Source: an uncultured Clostridium sp. (GTDB taxonomy: Bacteria > Bacillota > Clostridia > Clostridiales > Clostridiaceae). Taken from it: a stretch of DNA of 27,117 nucleotides. The notes under the pieces were generated by a model. The model ran no database searches. It saw nothing but the letters and a program-made list of their open reading frames with translations, and was not told the origin of the DNA. Made by a program: the position numbers and the translations under genes. The DNA lies in the NCBI RefSeq assembly GCF_937920395.1, contig NZ_CALEVF010000021.1, positions 1 to 27,117 of the forward strand. Reading direction: 5' to 3'. Position 1 is the stretch's first letter; each line of letters opens with the position of its first letter. Below, in pieces: positions 1 to 8,064 of the stretch.

Positions 1-703
<703 letters not shown>

Positions 704-748
704 CTACCTTTCATATTTAAATTACTAATTTTCAACTTTGGTACTGGT

Positions 749-805
749 CATCTTCTTTGAAGCTGCTCATCTTCTTTGAAGCTGCTCATCTTCTTTGAAG
801 CTGGC
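749..805 (-). repeat. 19-bp tandem repeat, three copies, in the metG leader
   Basis: Three head-to-tail copies of a 19-bp unit (plus-strand catcttctttgaagctgct) at 749-767, 768-786 and 787-805; the third differs only in its last two bases. Degenerate relatives flank the array at about 730-748 and 806-820. The array lies between the T-box terminator (845-884) and the metG ribosome binding site, so it is in the mRNA leader. Each unit contains CTTC-TTT-GAAG, a 4-bp self-complementary hairpin. The unit length is not a multiple of three and no reading frame covers it. It looks like a minisatellite; any regulatory role is a guess. Confidence 0.85.
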
Positions 806-844
806 CATCCTCGCTTAAACTACAATATTAATTTCCCGGTAAAT

Positions 845-884
845 AAAAAAAATCTCTAAACAGAAAAAAACTTCTGTTTAGAGA
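845..884 (-). terminator. Intrinsic terminator of the metG T-box
   Basis: On the minus strand the arms TCTCTAAACAG (884-874) and CTGTTTAGAGA (863-853) form an 11-bp stem, followed by eight T residues (852-845). It lies about 150 bases before the metG start codon and is the regulated attenuator of the T-box: its 5' arm is shared with the antiterminator helix. Confidence 0.92.
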
Positions 885-1154
885 CGTATTTAACGTTTTA
901 CCACTCTAATTCATCCTTACATCACTATAACGATCTCAATGGGTGACTATCATCACCTGTCAATATAACGGTTGCTACCGTATCACCTTCATAAATAACT
1001 AAAAAAGCTTATTATCATAATAATCTTTTATAATTTTCATTTGGATAATCTGCTTAGAGACCATGTTCATAAACTACCTTGCTACTGCTTTTCACCAGTT
1101 ACAGTTCTCTTTTAACATTTTAGCTTATTACTCTTCTCATCATTGCATTTATTC
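845..1154 (-). promoter_or_regulatory. T-box leader of metG, probable methionine specificity
   Basis: Minus-strand RNA element upstream of metG. A stem I base is formed by AGAGA (1110-1106) and TCTCT (1060-1056), with ATG at 1064-1062 next to the closing strand as the likely specifier codon. Internal hairpins follow (ACGGTAGCAACCGT; GGTGATGATAGTCACC). The T-box sequence is AGAGTGGTAAAACG (907-894), with TGGT at 903-900 able to pair with the ACCA end of an uncharged tRNA. AGAG at 907-904 can pair with CTCT in the 5' arm of the downstream terminator, giving the mutually exclusive antiterminator. The motif departs from the common AGGGTGGTACCGCG form. Methionine specificity rests on the ATG codon, the A discriminator implied by TGGT and the downstream gene; the specifier loop was placed by eye. 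Confidence 0.82.
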
Positions 1155-1161
1155 AATAATA

Positions 1162-1190
1162 ATTGTATTGCAAATGGATCACTATGTCAA
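1162..1190 (-). promoter_or_regulatory. Sigma-A type promoter of metG
   Basis: Minus strand: a perfect -35 box TTGACA (1190-1185), a 17-bp spacer and -10 box TACAAT (1167-1162). Transcription should start near 1154, just upstream of the T-box stem I, giving a leader of about 460 nt. It is one of the best promoter matches in the window and lies between the spmB stop and the T-box. Confidence 0.85.
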
Positions 1191-1270
1191 TAATTTTATC
1201 CTAAAGATATAAAATTATACTGTAGCAAACAAATATTTTCTGAAATGTCGTTAACTCATCGTCTTGATAT

Positions 1271-1810
1271 TTAAAAGAAAAACTTGGCTAAGTTAACTGC
1301 TAATATAACTGCTGTTATATCTGCTAGTATCGCTGCGAGTAAAGTATGTCTAATTTTTTTTATATTTACGACTCCAAAATATACTGTTAGTGTATAAAAA
1401 ATAGTTTCCGTTGATCCCATTATTATAGATGACACACGACCTATGTAACTATCTGCTCCATATTGCTTTATAATTTCAGTAAACACTCCCAGGGCACCAC
1501 TTCCTGAAAGAGGTTTTATTAAAACTAATGGAACAACTTCCGGTGGTAATCCAATAAACTTAACAACTGGTGTTACTAAATAAATAAAAAAATCTAAAGC
1601 TCCTGAAGCCCTAAAAACATTAACAGCTATAATCATAGCCAAAAGATAAGGAAAAATTTTTAGACAAATTGTTATTCCATCCTTTGCACCTTCTACAAAA
1701 CACTCATAAACCTTCACTCCTTTAATAACTCCATAAGTTACTACCAATACAATAATAATTGGAATTATTCCTTTCAACAAATATGACATTAAATTTCCTA
1801 TAATCACCAT
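1271..1810 (-). CDS. spmB: Spore maturation protein B
   Basis: Polytopic membrane protein of the nucleoside-recognition/Gate family. In Bacillus, SpmA and SpmB are needed for full dehydration of the spore core. The 179 residues are mostly hydrophobic, with helices near residues 10-30, 48-68, 75-95 and 150-175. The conserved family segments VYECFVEGAKDGI and LIKPLSGSGALGV, and the GSTETIFYTLTVYFG stretch, are visible, and the length matches the family. The gene follows spmA after 50 bp in the same orientation, the usual spmA-spmB operon order. GGAGAG lies about ten bases before the ATG used here; a second ATG seven codons in (MSYLL) is possible. Expression in the forespore or mother cell is expected from the family, but no sporulation promoter could be assigned with confidence. 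Confidence 0.93.
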   Translation of the reverse strand: MVIIGNLMSYLLKGIIPIIIVLVVTYGVIKGVKVYECFVEGAKDGITICLKIFPYLLAMIIAVNVFRASGALDFFIYLVTPVVKFIGLPPEVVPLVLIKPLSGSGALGVFTEIIKQYGADSYIGRVSSIIMGSTETIFYTLTVYFGVVNIKKIRHTLLAAILADITAVILAVNLAKFFF

Positions 1811-1860
1811 ATCTTACTCACTCTCCATTTAGATTCAAATACCTATAAAAGGATATTTTT

Positions 1861-2436
1861 TCAAAAATATTTTTGTAATATTTTACAATAAACTACCCCT
1901 AAGACTGAAGCAATACCCGTTGTTATTATTGCAGGTATTATGATAATTGCTGGATTTTGTGAATTATATGCTGCTCTTATAGATATTACTGTAGTAGGTA
2001 AAAACTGAATACATGCTGCATTTAAAACTAAGAATAATGCCATATCATTACTGGCTGTATCTTTTTCGACATTCATTTTTTGCATCTCTTCCATAGCTTT
2101 TATACCAAATGGCGTGGCTGCATTAGAAAGACCCATCATATTTGCTGTTAAATTCATGGTAATACTAGACATAACCTTATTATTTTTAGATGTCTCCTTA
2201 AAAATCATTTTTAAAATCGGTCTAAGTACCTTTGCTAATTTATCAGTTAGTCCACTTTTTTGCGCAATTCTCATTATTCCACACCAAAGACACATCATCC
2301 CAACAAGTCCAATCACTAGTTCTACAGAACTGGTTGTAGATGAAACAAGCGCCTTTGACACAATTTCTCCTTTTCCAGTAAGTATACCAATAACTATTCC
2401 TAATGATAAAATTAAAAACCATATGATATTTATCAT
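1861..2436 (-). CDS. spmA: Spore maturation protein A
   Basis: Membrane protein of the nucleoside-recognition/Gate family that acts with SpmB during spore maturation and core dehydration. The 191 residues begin with a membrane helix (residues 3-20) and include the family segment GLVGMMCLWCGIMRIAQKSG, then LAKVLRPILKMIF and MTLNLTANMMGLSNAATPFG-like sequence, with length as expected. The start ATG has a strong AGGAGG ribosome binding site (CTAGGAGGAAAATAA). It is the first gene of the spmA-spmB pair, and its 170-bp upstream gap is shared with the divergent CmpB-family gene. The identity is clear from sequence pattern. Confidence 0.94.
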   Translation of the reverse strand: MINIIWFLILSLGIVIGILTGKGEIVSKALVSSTTSSVELVIGLVGMMCLWCGIMRIAQKSGLTDKLAKVLRPILKMIFKETSKNNKVMSSITMNLTANMMGLSNAATPFGIKAMEEMQKMNVEKDTASNDMALFLVLNAACIQFLPTTVISIRAAYNSQNPAIIIIPAIITTGIASVLGVVYCKILQKYF

Positions 2437-2607
2437 TTATTTTCCTCCTAGATATTAAATTTACTTATCATTTTATTAATATATATGTATCTAATTCTAT
2501 AAAATTGCACATATTAATATTTTATTCACTTCATACACTATAAAAAAATCATATTTTATGTTATCATTTTCTTGTTTAATGTACAAAGTTCAAAAGGGAG
2601 TTAATTT

Positions 2608-3468
2608 ATGATTGATATATCCTTACTAAATTTAAATATATTTTCACTATTCTGTTATTTTATTATTTATTCCTTCATGGGCTGGTGTCTTGAAACAATA
2701 TATGCTACAATTCAAAAAAAAGAATTTGTTAATAGAGGCTTTCTAAATGGCCCCTTTTGTCCTATTTATGGTTTTGCTATCTTATCTATAATTGTTTTGC
2801 TAAAACCTATTGAAAATAATTATATTTTTCTTTTTCTAGGTTCAATATTTTTAACTTCAACTATTGAATATATAACGGGTTATGTTTTAGAAACTGCTTT
2901 TGATAGCACTTGGTGGGATTATAGTGAGAAGCCCCACAATCTTCATGGAAGAATATGCTTAAACTTCTCTATACTATGGGGAATAGTATCAGTCTTAATA
3001 CTAAAGGTAATTCATCCCTATATTGAATACGTTGTAGCTTTGATACCTAAAAATCCAGGTATACTTCTTTTTTATATCACGTTGCTATATTTCATTCTAG
3101 ATTTTATACTTACTATAATTACTATACTCAAACTAAAATCTCTTTTAACCCAATTAATTACTGCATATTCAGAATTAACTGACAAGTTTTCAGATTTTAA
3201 ATCAAATTTAGGCAATACTAAAAATATACCTGAGTTAAGGCTTAAATTGGATCAGTTAATAGAACTTGCTGAAACTAAAATGAGTGAGAAAAAGTCCAAC
3301 ATTGAAAATGCTGTAAAAGAAGTTAAAATAAAATATGATTTCTTGTTCATAAAAAAATATCCTGAATATTCACGGCTTATAAAAGCCTTTCCAGACCTTA
3401 AATTCAAGGGTCTTGATACTATTTTGAAAAATGTTAAGCACATAATTCATAAGGATAAAAAAAGTTAA
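2608..3468 (+). CDS. CmpB-family membrane protein (putative ABC-transporter type IV) with C-terminal helical extension
   Basis: Membrane protein of the family known as CmpB or putative ABC-transporter type IV (PF06541). The N-terminal part carries the family hallmarks: YSFMGWCLETIYATIQKKEF, NRGFLNGPFCPIYGFA, then TSTIEYITGYVLE and WWDYSEKPHNLHGRICLNFS. About five or six membrane segments occupy residues 10-180. Residues from about 185 to 286 are a charged, probably coiled-coil cytoplasmic tail beyond the conserved core. The start ATG follows AAAAGGGAGTTAATTT. It is divergent from spmA, and the small gene at 3579 follows in the same direction. No ATPase partner is nearby, so the transporter label is only a family name and the substrate is unknown. 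Confidence 0.88.
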   Translation: MIDISLLNLNIFSLFCYFIIYSFMGWCLETIYATIQKKEFVNRGFLNGPFCPIYGFAILSIIVLLKPIENNYIFLFLGSIFLTSTIEYITGYVLETAFDSTWWDYSEKPHNLHGRICLNFSILWGIVSVLILKVIHPYIEYVVALIPKNPGILLFYITLLYFILDFILTIITILKLKSLLTQLITAYSELTDKFSDFKSNLGNTKNIPELRLKLDQLIELAETKMSEKKSNIENAVKEVKIKYDFLFIKKYPEYSRLIKAFPDLKFKGLDTILKNVKHIIHKDKKS

Positions 3469-3578
3469 TTTTAGTATCGCTCAAAAGGTAAAATTTATTT
3501 GTAGCTTGAAAATAACAATTACTAATGTTAGAATTTAATGTATATATTAAAATAACATAAGTTAAAGGAGACCTAAGA

Positions 3579-3764
3579 ATGAAAGAAAACAATCTTAAAC
3601 TTGCGCAAAAAGGTATTGATGATGCACTCGATACAATAGAGTCACTAGAAAAAAGTATAAAAGAAACTCCTATTTCAAAAAATATATTAAAAGAAAGTTT
3701 TTATACACTTTCTAAGAAAGTTGATGAAATTGAAAACATTTTAAAAAATGAAGGTATCCTATAG
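3579..3764 (+). CDS. Small helical protein of unknown function (61 aa)
   Basis: I do not recognise a family. The 61 residues are charged and rich in Glu, Lys, Ile and Leu (MKENNLKLAQKGIDDAL...), without Pro-Gly breaks, Cys or membrane helix, and have heptad-like spacing that suggests two antiparallel helices or a coiled coil. A near-perfect ribosome binding site (AAAGGAGACCTAAGA) precedes the ATG and a strong terminator follows about 25 bases after the stop, so it is very likely translated. It follows the CmpB-family gene by 110 bp in the same orientation and may share its transcript. Function cannot be inferred from sequence alone. Confidence 0.75.
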   Translation: MKENNLKLAQKGIDDALDTIESLEKSIKETPISKNILKESFYTLSKKVDEIENILKNEGIL

Positions 3765-3790
3765 TTAATTTTGTATTTATAATAAAAAAA

Positions 3791-3832
3791 CCAAAACAGA
3801 CACATAAATTAATCTTTATGTGTCTGTTTTGG
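3791..3832. terminator. Bidirectional intrinsic terminator
   Basis: Perfect 18-bp arms, 3791-3808 and 3815-3832 (ccaaaacagacacataaa and its complement), with a 6-base loop. An A-run on the left side (3784-3790) gives a T-run for minus-strand transcripts. It lies between the convergent small gene ending at 3764 and truA ending at 3862, so it can stop transcripts from both sides. Confidence 0.93.
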
Positions 3833-3861
3833 TTTATAAATATATTAAATTAAATCGCTTC

Positions 3862-4599
3862 TTAATAATCAACCTCTTCTAAAAACAACCCTTTAGCTGG
3901 TGCAATATGTCCTGCATATTTTCTTTCTTTTCTATCTAGTATATCACTAATTTCATTTGCATCTCGTTCACCAAGTCCTACTTCAACAAGTGTTCCAACT
4001 ATTATTCTTACCATATTCTTCATAAATCCATTTCCTTGAACACTAATTTGTATATTTCCGTCTTCATTTACAATATTTATTGTATAAATAGTTCTTATTG
4101 TAGATTTTTTCTTAGTTTTAAGTGTTGTAAAACTTTGAAAATCATGTTCACCTATTAAGATATCTGCTGCTTTCATCATCTTATCGATATTTAATGGTAA
4201 TGGTATATGATAATCATATTTTCTAGTAAATACATCATGTACTTTATTATTACAGATATTGTACACATACTTTTTAACCTTAGCATTATACCTTGCATGA
4301 AAATTAAGATCTACTTCCTCTACGCTTTTTACTACGATATCTTCTGGTAAATACTCATAACAATAACTACGCATTTTATGTGTTGGCATTGTAGATTCCG
4401 TTCTAAAATTTGCAACTTGATTCGATGCATGCACTCCCGCATCAGTTCTTCCAGAAGCAGTTATCTCAATATTTTCTTCTGCCATCTTACTTAAAACTGC
4501 TTCTATTTTGTGCTGAATTGTATTATCACTGTCTCCAAGTCTTTGCCATCCTTTATACCTAGTACCATCATATTCAATTACAATTTTTATATTTCTCAT
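3862..4599 (-). CDS. truA: tRNA pseudouridine synthase A
   Basis: Makes pseudouridine at positions 38-40 of the tRNA anticodon stem-loop in the cytoplasm. The 245-residue product has the usual TruA length. It begins MRNIKIVIEYDGTRYKGWQR, followed by the catalytic motif GRTDAGVHA with Asp53 as the nucleophile, and later motifs NFHARYNAKVKKYVY and NGFMKNMVRIIVGTLVEVG near the C-terminus. It lies 83 bp downstream of the C92-type gene in the same direction. A bidirectional terminator at 3791-3832 ends the unit. Nothing in the gene appears unusual. Confidence 0.96.
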   Translation of the reverse strand: MRNIKIVIEYDGTRYKGWQRLGDSDNTIQHKIEAVLSKMAEENIEITASGRTDAGVHASNQVANFRTESTMPTHKMRSYCYEYLPEDIVVKSVEEVDLNFHARYNAKVKKYVYNICNNKVHDVFTRKYDYHIPLPLNIDKMMKAADILIGEHDFQSFTTLKTKKKSTIRTIYTINIVNEDGNIQISVQGNGFMKNMVRIIVGTLVEVGLGERDANEISDILDRKERKYAGHIAPAKGLFLEEVDY

Positions 4600-4682
4600 A
4601 TTTATTATTTATCCTACTTTCTATTTTAGAATTTAATCTAATATTTTTAATTAACTACTTATATTATATACATATATCTTTA

Positions 4683-6221
4683 TTAATAAAACATACCATC
4701 CAATATAATTTTAAGTTTTGATAATACTGAATTTAATTTTACTACAGGATAATTTATTTCTTTATCTAAAAAAAATCTACGTTTTACCATCTTCCACCTA
4801 GATAGCTTCCAAGTATTTTTTAAATCAGTTGCATTTCTCCTTATAGCCTTTCCTTCTCTTGCATTCCCATCATAAAACACTACAAATTCCAATTCTGCAT
4901 TTTCAGTATTAAATTCAACATCAAATTTTTTAATGATGCTATTAGGAGAAAGTAACAATCTACCAACTTTAGGCTGAAGATCAAATGTAATTCCTTTTTT
5001 ATTACTTGAACCTAAATAGGATTTATAAATTAGTTCACTACAAAATATGGCATTATCTGTCATAATGTCAAAATTATAATCATATGCCTTTCCTAAAGAT
5101 TCAAACGCCGTAAATAATGCCTTTAGTTTATCTTCTTTTGATAGTTTAGGTCTTAGAGCAGAGAAGTAATCTACTTTTGCTATAGCATCTAGAGGACTTA
5201 TTACAACGCCTGGAGCAATTACTTCTATAATATATTCTCCATTATTTCCATCTTCACTCCATAAACTATCATACACTTTAGGATAAATTACCTTTACATA
5301 CTCTGACACACATAGACAATCTCCTAATAACATATCACCAAAATACTTGTCCAATTTTTCCAAACACCCTATATAAATACCAGTATGAGTCCAAAATCCT
5401 GGAAGTCCTATGTTAGTCAGCTGGTAATTATTTCTTTTTAAAAGAACGTCTCCTGGTACTAGCTCCTCTTTAAAAATATTGATATCTTTATCGCTAATGT
5501 ATTTTTCTTTTCTACTAGAATAATCAATTCCAGTTATACTTATAGCAACCCATTTTTGAAATGGGAACCAAAAATCAAAAACATTTTTTCCAAAAAAATT
5601 GATCATATTGTTTTTAACAATATTTCTATGGTTTCTTACAAGTTTAATTACATTTAAATAATTATAGCTTGCGTAATCCAATAATTGTATTTCACTCTCA
5701 TCTTTTTCAAATTTATAGACCTTATAGTAATTGTCCTTAAAATCAAAATAATGTTTATTCCTATACAAAGATATCATATATGATATTTCCGTAATTTCTT
5801 GTGTAATATAGTAATATTGTTTTTTATTAATGTTGTGTTCAACCCTTGGTTCATTTAGCATTGACTCCAAATACTTATTTTTGTCTATGACACCTGCGAG
5901 CAAAACAGAATTTTTACGTATTGCTATGGTTGATGCATAAATTAATAATACATTTTTATACTTATTATCAGAATCTAAAACATTCTTTAATAGAAGTTTA
6001 TTTTTGTATTTTTCTCTAATATAATTTAATTCATTATAACATTTTACATAACTAATCCATTTGTCTAATATACTTTGTTTATCACATAATGACATATTTT
6101 GAATATTTGAAATAAATAGGCTTTCATTGCTTTGAATCTCATTCATCACATGTTCTAATTCTTTTATAAGCTCTAAGGATTTTTTTATTTCCTCATTAAC
6201 TGTCTCATGAACTAAGCACAT
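4683..6221 (-). CDS. YiiX/YebB-like (C92) permuted NlpC/P60-fold cysteine peptidase-like protein
   Basis: The C-terminal half resembles the YiiX/YebB-like permuted papain-fold family (peptidase C92, PF05708). ELVPGDVLLKRNN leads into FWTHTGIYIG, whose His279 is the likely catalytic base, and then IFCSELIYKSYL, whose Cys394 is the likely nucleophile. About 250 N-terminal residues are charged and helical with no family I recognise. There is no signal peptide, so it appears cytoplasmic. An upstream in-frame TTG at 6254 would add 11 residues but has no ribosome binding site; the ATG at 6221 has GAGGA seven bases away and is preferred, giving 512 residues. It is divergent from cls across a 317-bp gap and precedes truA. 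The substrate is unknown; amidase or lipid-related thiol chemistry is known in the wider fold. Confidence 0.8.
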   Translation of the reverse strand: MCLVHETVNEEIKKSLELIKELEHVMNEIQSNESLFISNIQNMSLCDKQSILDKWISYVKCYNELNYIREKYKNKLLLKNVLDSDNKYKNVLLIYASTIAIRKNSVLLAGVIDKNKYLESMLNEPRVEHNINKKQYYYITQEITEISYMISLYRNKHYFDFKDNYYKVYKFEKDESEIQLLDYASYNYLNVIKLVRNHRNIVKNNMINFFGKNVFDFWFPFQKWVAISITGIDYSSRKEKYISDKDINIFKEELVPGDVLLKRNNYQLTNIGLPGFWTHTGIYIGCLEKLDKYFGDMLLGDCLCVSEYVKVIYPKVYDSLWSEDGNNGEYIIEVIAPGVVISPLDAIAKVDYFSALRPKLSKEDKLKALFTAFESLGKAYDYNFDIMTDNAIFCSELIYKSYLGSSNKKGITFDLQPKVGRLLLSPNSIIKKFDVEFNTENAELEFVVFYDGNAREGKAIRRNATDLKNTWKLSRWKMVKRRFFLDKEINYPVVKLNSVLSKLKIILDGMFY

Positions 6222-6538
6222 ATCATTATCCTCGATTCTATTGTCATTTTTCAAGTAGCATTTTATTTTAAAACTCCATACTCTAATAAAAAAATGATAT
6301 ATGTTATTAATCTAGCTAGAAATTCAATTAAGCACATACTTCGCCTTTAAATTGAGTTTGTCAATTAAATATTATTATACCATAGAACTCACAATTCCTT
6401 TAATATATAAATCATATATTTGAAATATTTCTATTTTTTTTACCTATTTCGAATTTTAAATGTTTTATTTTGTTACTTTATCTGTATACTATGACTGTAT
6501 AACAAATTGTAATATAAAACGATTTTCTGGAGGCTCAT

Positions 6539-7993
6539 ATGTTTGCAAGTGAACTAATATTACGTTTTTTAAATTTATTATTTATTATTAATATTCTTTT
6601 TGCATTTGCAGTTGTATTCCTTGAGCGAAAAAATCCTGCAAGTACTTGGACTTGGCTTATGGTTTTACTGTTTTTACCTAGCATAGGATTTATTCTATAC
6701 TTGTTTCTTGGTCAAAATTTAAAAAGAAAGAAACTATTTTCTCTAAAAAAAGAAGAAAAGGAAAATCTTACTTTAATTATTAATAAACAAAAAGATTTTT
6801 TAAGTAACGCCGCCCTAATTAAAACTAATCCTTTTTTAAGTAAATATTCTGATGTAATGAAACTCAATCTGTGTAGCGATAATTCCTTCTACACTAATAA
6901 TAATAATGTTACTATATTTACTGATGGTAAATCAAAATTTGATCAGCTTAAAAAAAATCTTGAAGATGCAAAAATATTTATTCATATGGAATATTATATA
7001 TTCCAAAATGATAATTTAGGAGGAACGATTCTAGAAATTCTATGTAGAAAAGCCAAAGAAGGAGTAGAAGTAAAATTACTCTATGATGGTATGGGATGCC
7101 TTAAGGTACACAAGAAATTTTTCGCTCCATTAATCAAATCTGGTGGGAAAGTTTCCTGTTTTTTCCCACCTTTTCTTCCATATATAAACCTTCGTGTAAA
7201 TTTTAGAAACCATCGTAAAATATGTACTATTGATGGTAAGTATGGCTATATAGGTGGTTTTAATATCGGAGATGAATATTTAGGTCTTTCTAAAAAATTT
7301 GGCTTTTGGCGAGATACGCATTTATTCATACAAGGCGATGCACTTGATGCGCTACAATTACACTTCCTAATGGATTGGAGATTTGCTTCAAAAGAAAATT
7401 CTGTTTTTGATGATAAATATTTTCCTCATAGACCTCACCTTGGTAAAACAGGTCTTCAGATAGTTTCAAGTGGACCTGATTCCACTTGGAATTCTATTAA
7501 AAATGGGTATTTAAAAATGATAAGTAAAGCTGAAAAAAATATTTATATTGAAACTCCTTACTTTATTCCTGATGACAGTATACTTGAAGCTTTAAGAATA
7601 GCATCATTGTCTGGCGTAGATGTTCGTATAATTATACCGAGTAAACCAGATCACCCATTTGTATATTGGGCTTCTACATCTTACATGGGTGAGCTTCTAG
7701 ATTCCGGTGTTAAATGTTATACCTATACTAAAGGCTTTCTTCATAGCAAATTTCTTTCTATTGATCACTCTATAAGCTCTGTAGGCACCGCAAATCTAGA
7801 TATTAGAAGCTTCACTTTAAACTTCGAAATTAATGCTTTTATTTATGATAGAGAGATAACTTCTGACTTAGATGATTTTTTTATTGATGATTTGAAATCT
7901 TGTGATGAACTAACTCTAGAAAAATATAATAATAGAAGTTTTATTGTTAAATTTAAGGAATCTATCTCTCGATTACTTTCTCCTATACTATAA
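6539..7993 (+). CDS. cls: Cardiolipin synthase, phospholipase D family
   Basis: Membrane enzyme that joins two phosphatidylglycerol molecules into cardiolipin and glycerol. Two N-terminal membrane helices (about residues 8-28 and 37-58) precede two PLD domains. The first HKD motif is HRKICTID (His225, Lys227, Asp232), followed by GYIGGFNIGDEY; the second is HSKFLSID (His402, Lys404, Asp409), followed by VGTANLDIRSF. The 484 residues match the usual Gram-positive Cls length. TGGAGG lies eight bases before the ATG. The gene appears monocistronic, with its own terminator at 8001-8031. Both active-site halves are intact, so it should be functional. Confidence 0.95.
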   Translation: MFASELILRFLNLLFIINILFAFAVVFLERKNPASTWTWLMVLLFLPSIGFILYLFLGQNLKRKKLFSLKKEEKENLTLIINKQKDFLSNAALIKTNPFLSKYSDVMKLNLCSDNSFYTNNNNVTIFTDGKSKFDQLKKNLEDAKIFIHMEYYIFQNDNLGGTILEILCRKAKEGVEVKLLYDGMGCLKVHKKFFAPLIKSGGKVSCFFPPFLPYINLRVNFRNHRKICTIDGKYGYIGGFNIGDEYLGLSKKFGFWRDTHLFIQGDALDALQLHFLMDWRFASKENSVFDDKYFPHRPHLGKTGLQIVSSGPDSTWNSIKNGYLKMISKAEKNIYIETPYFIPDDSILEALRIASLSGVDVRIIIPSKPDHPFVYWASTSYMGELLDSGVKCYTYTKGFLHSKFLSIDHSISSVGTANLDIRSFTLNFEINAFIYDREITSDLDDFFIDDLKSCDELTLEKYNNRSFIVKFKESISRLLSPIL

Positions 7994-8000
7994 TAAATAA

Positions 8001-8031
8001 GGCCCCACAAACTTTAAAAGTTATGGGGTCT
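8001..8031. terminator. Intrinsic terminator between cls and the histidine kinase gene
   Basis: Hairpin with arms beginning ggccccacaaacttt and ending aaagttatggggtct, with small mismatches, just after the cls stop. It is followed by a T-rich tract (tcatttatata) rather than a pure T-run. It separates the convergent cls and histidine kinase genes and may serve both. Confidence 0.75.
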
Positions 8032-8064
8032 CATTTATATATACTAATTGTATTTTATATAATA

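Noticed and set aside
749..805. CRISPR array
   Set aside because: Units are directly abutting with no spacers, only 19 bp long, and no cas gene is present; it is a tandem repeat.
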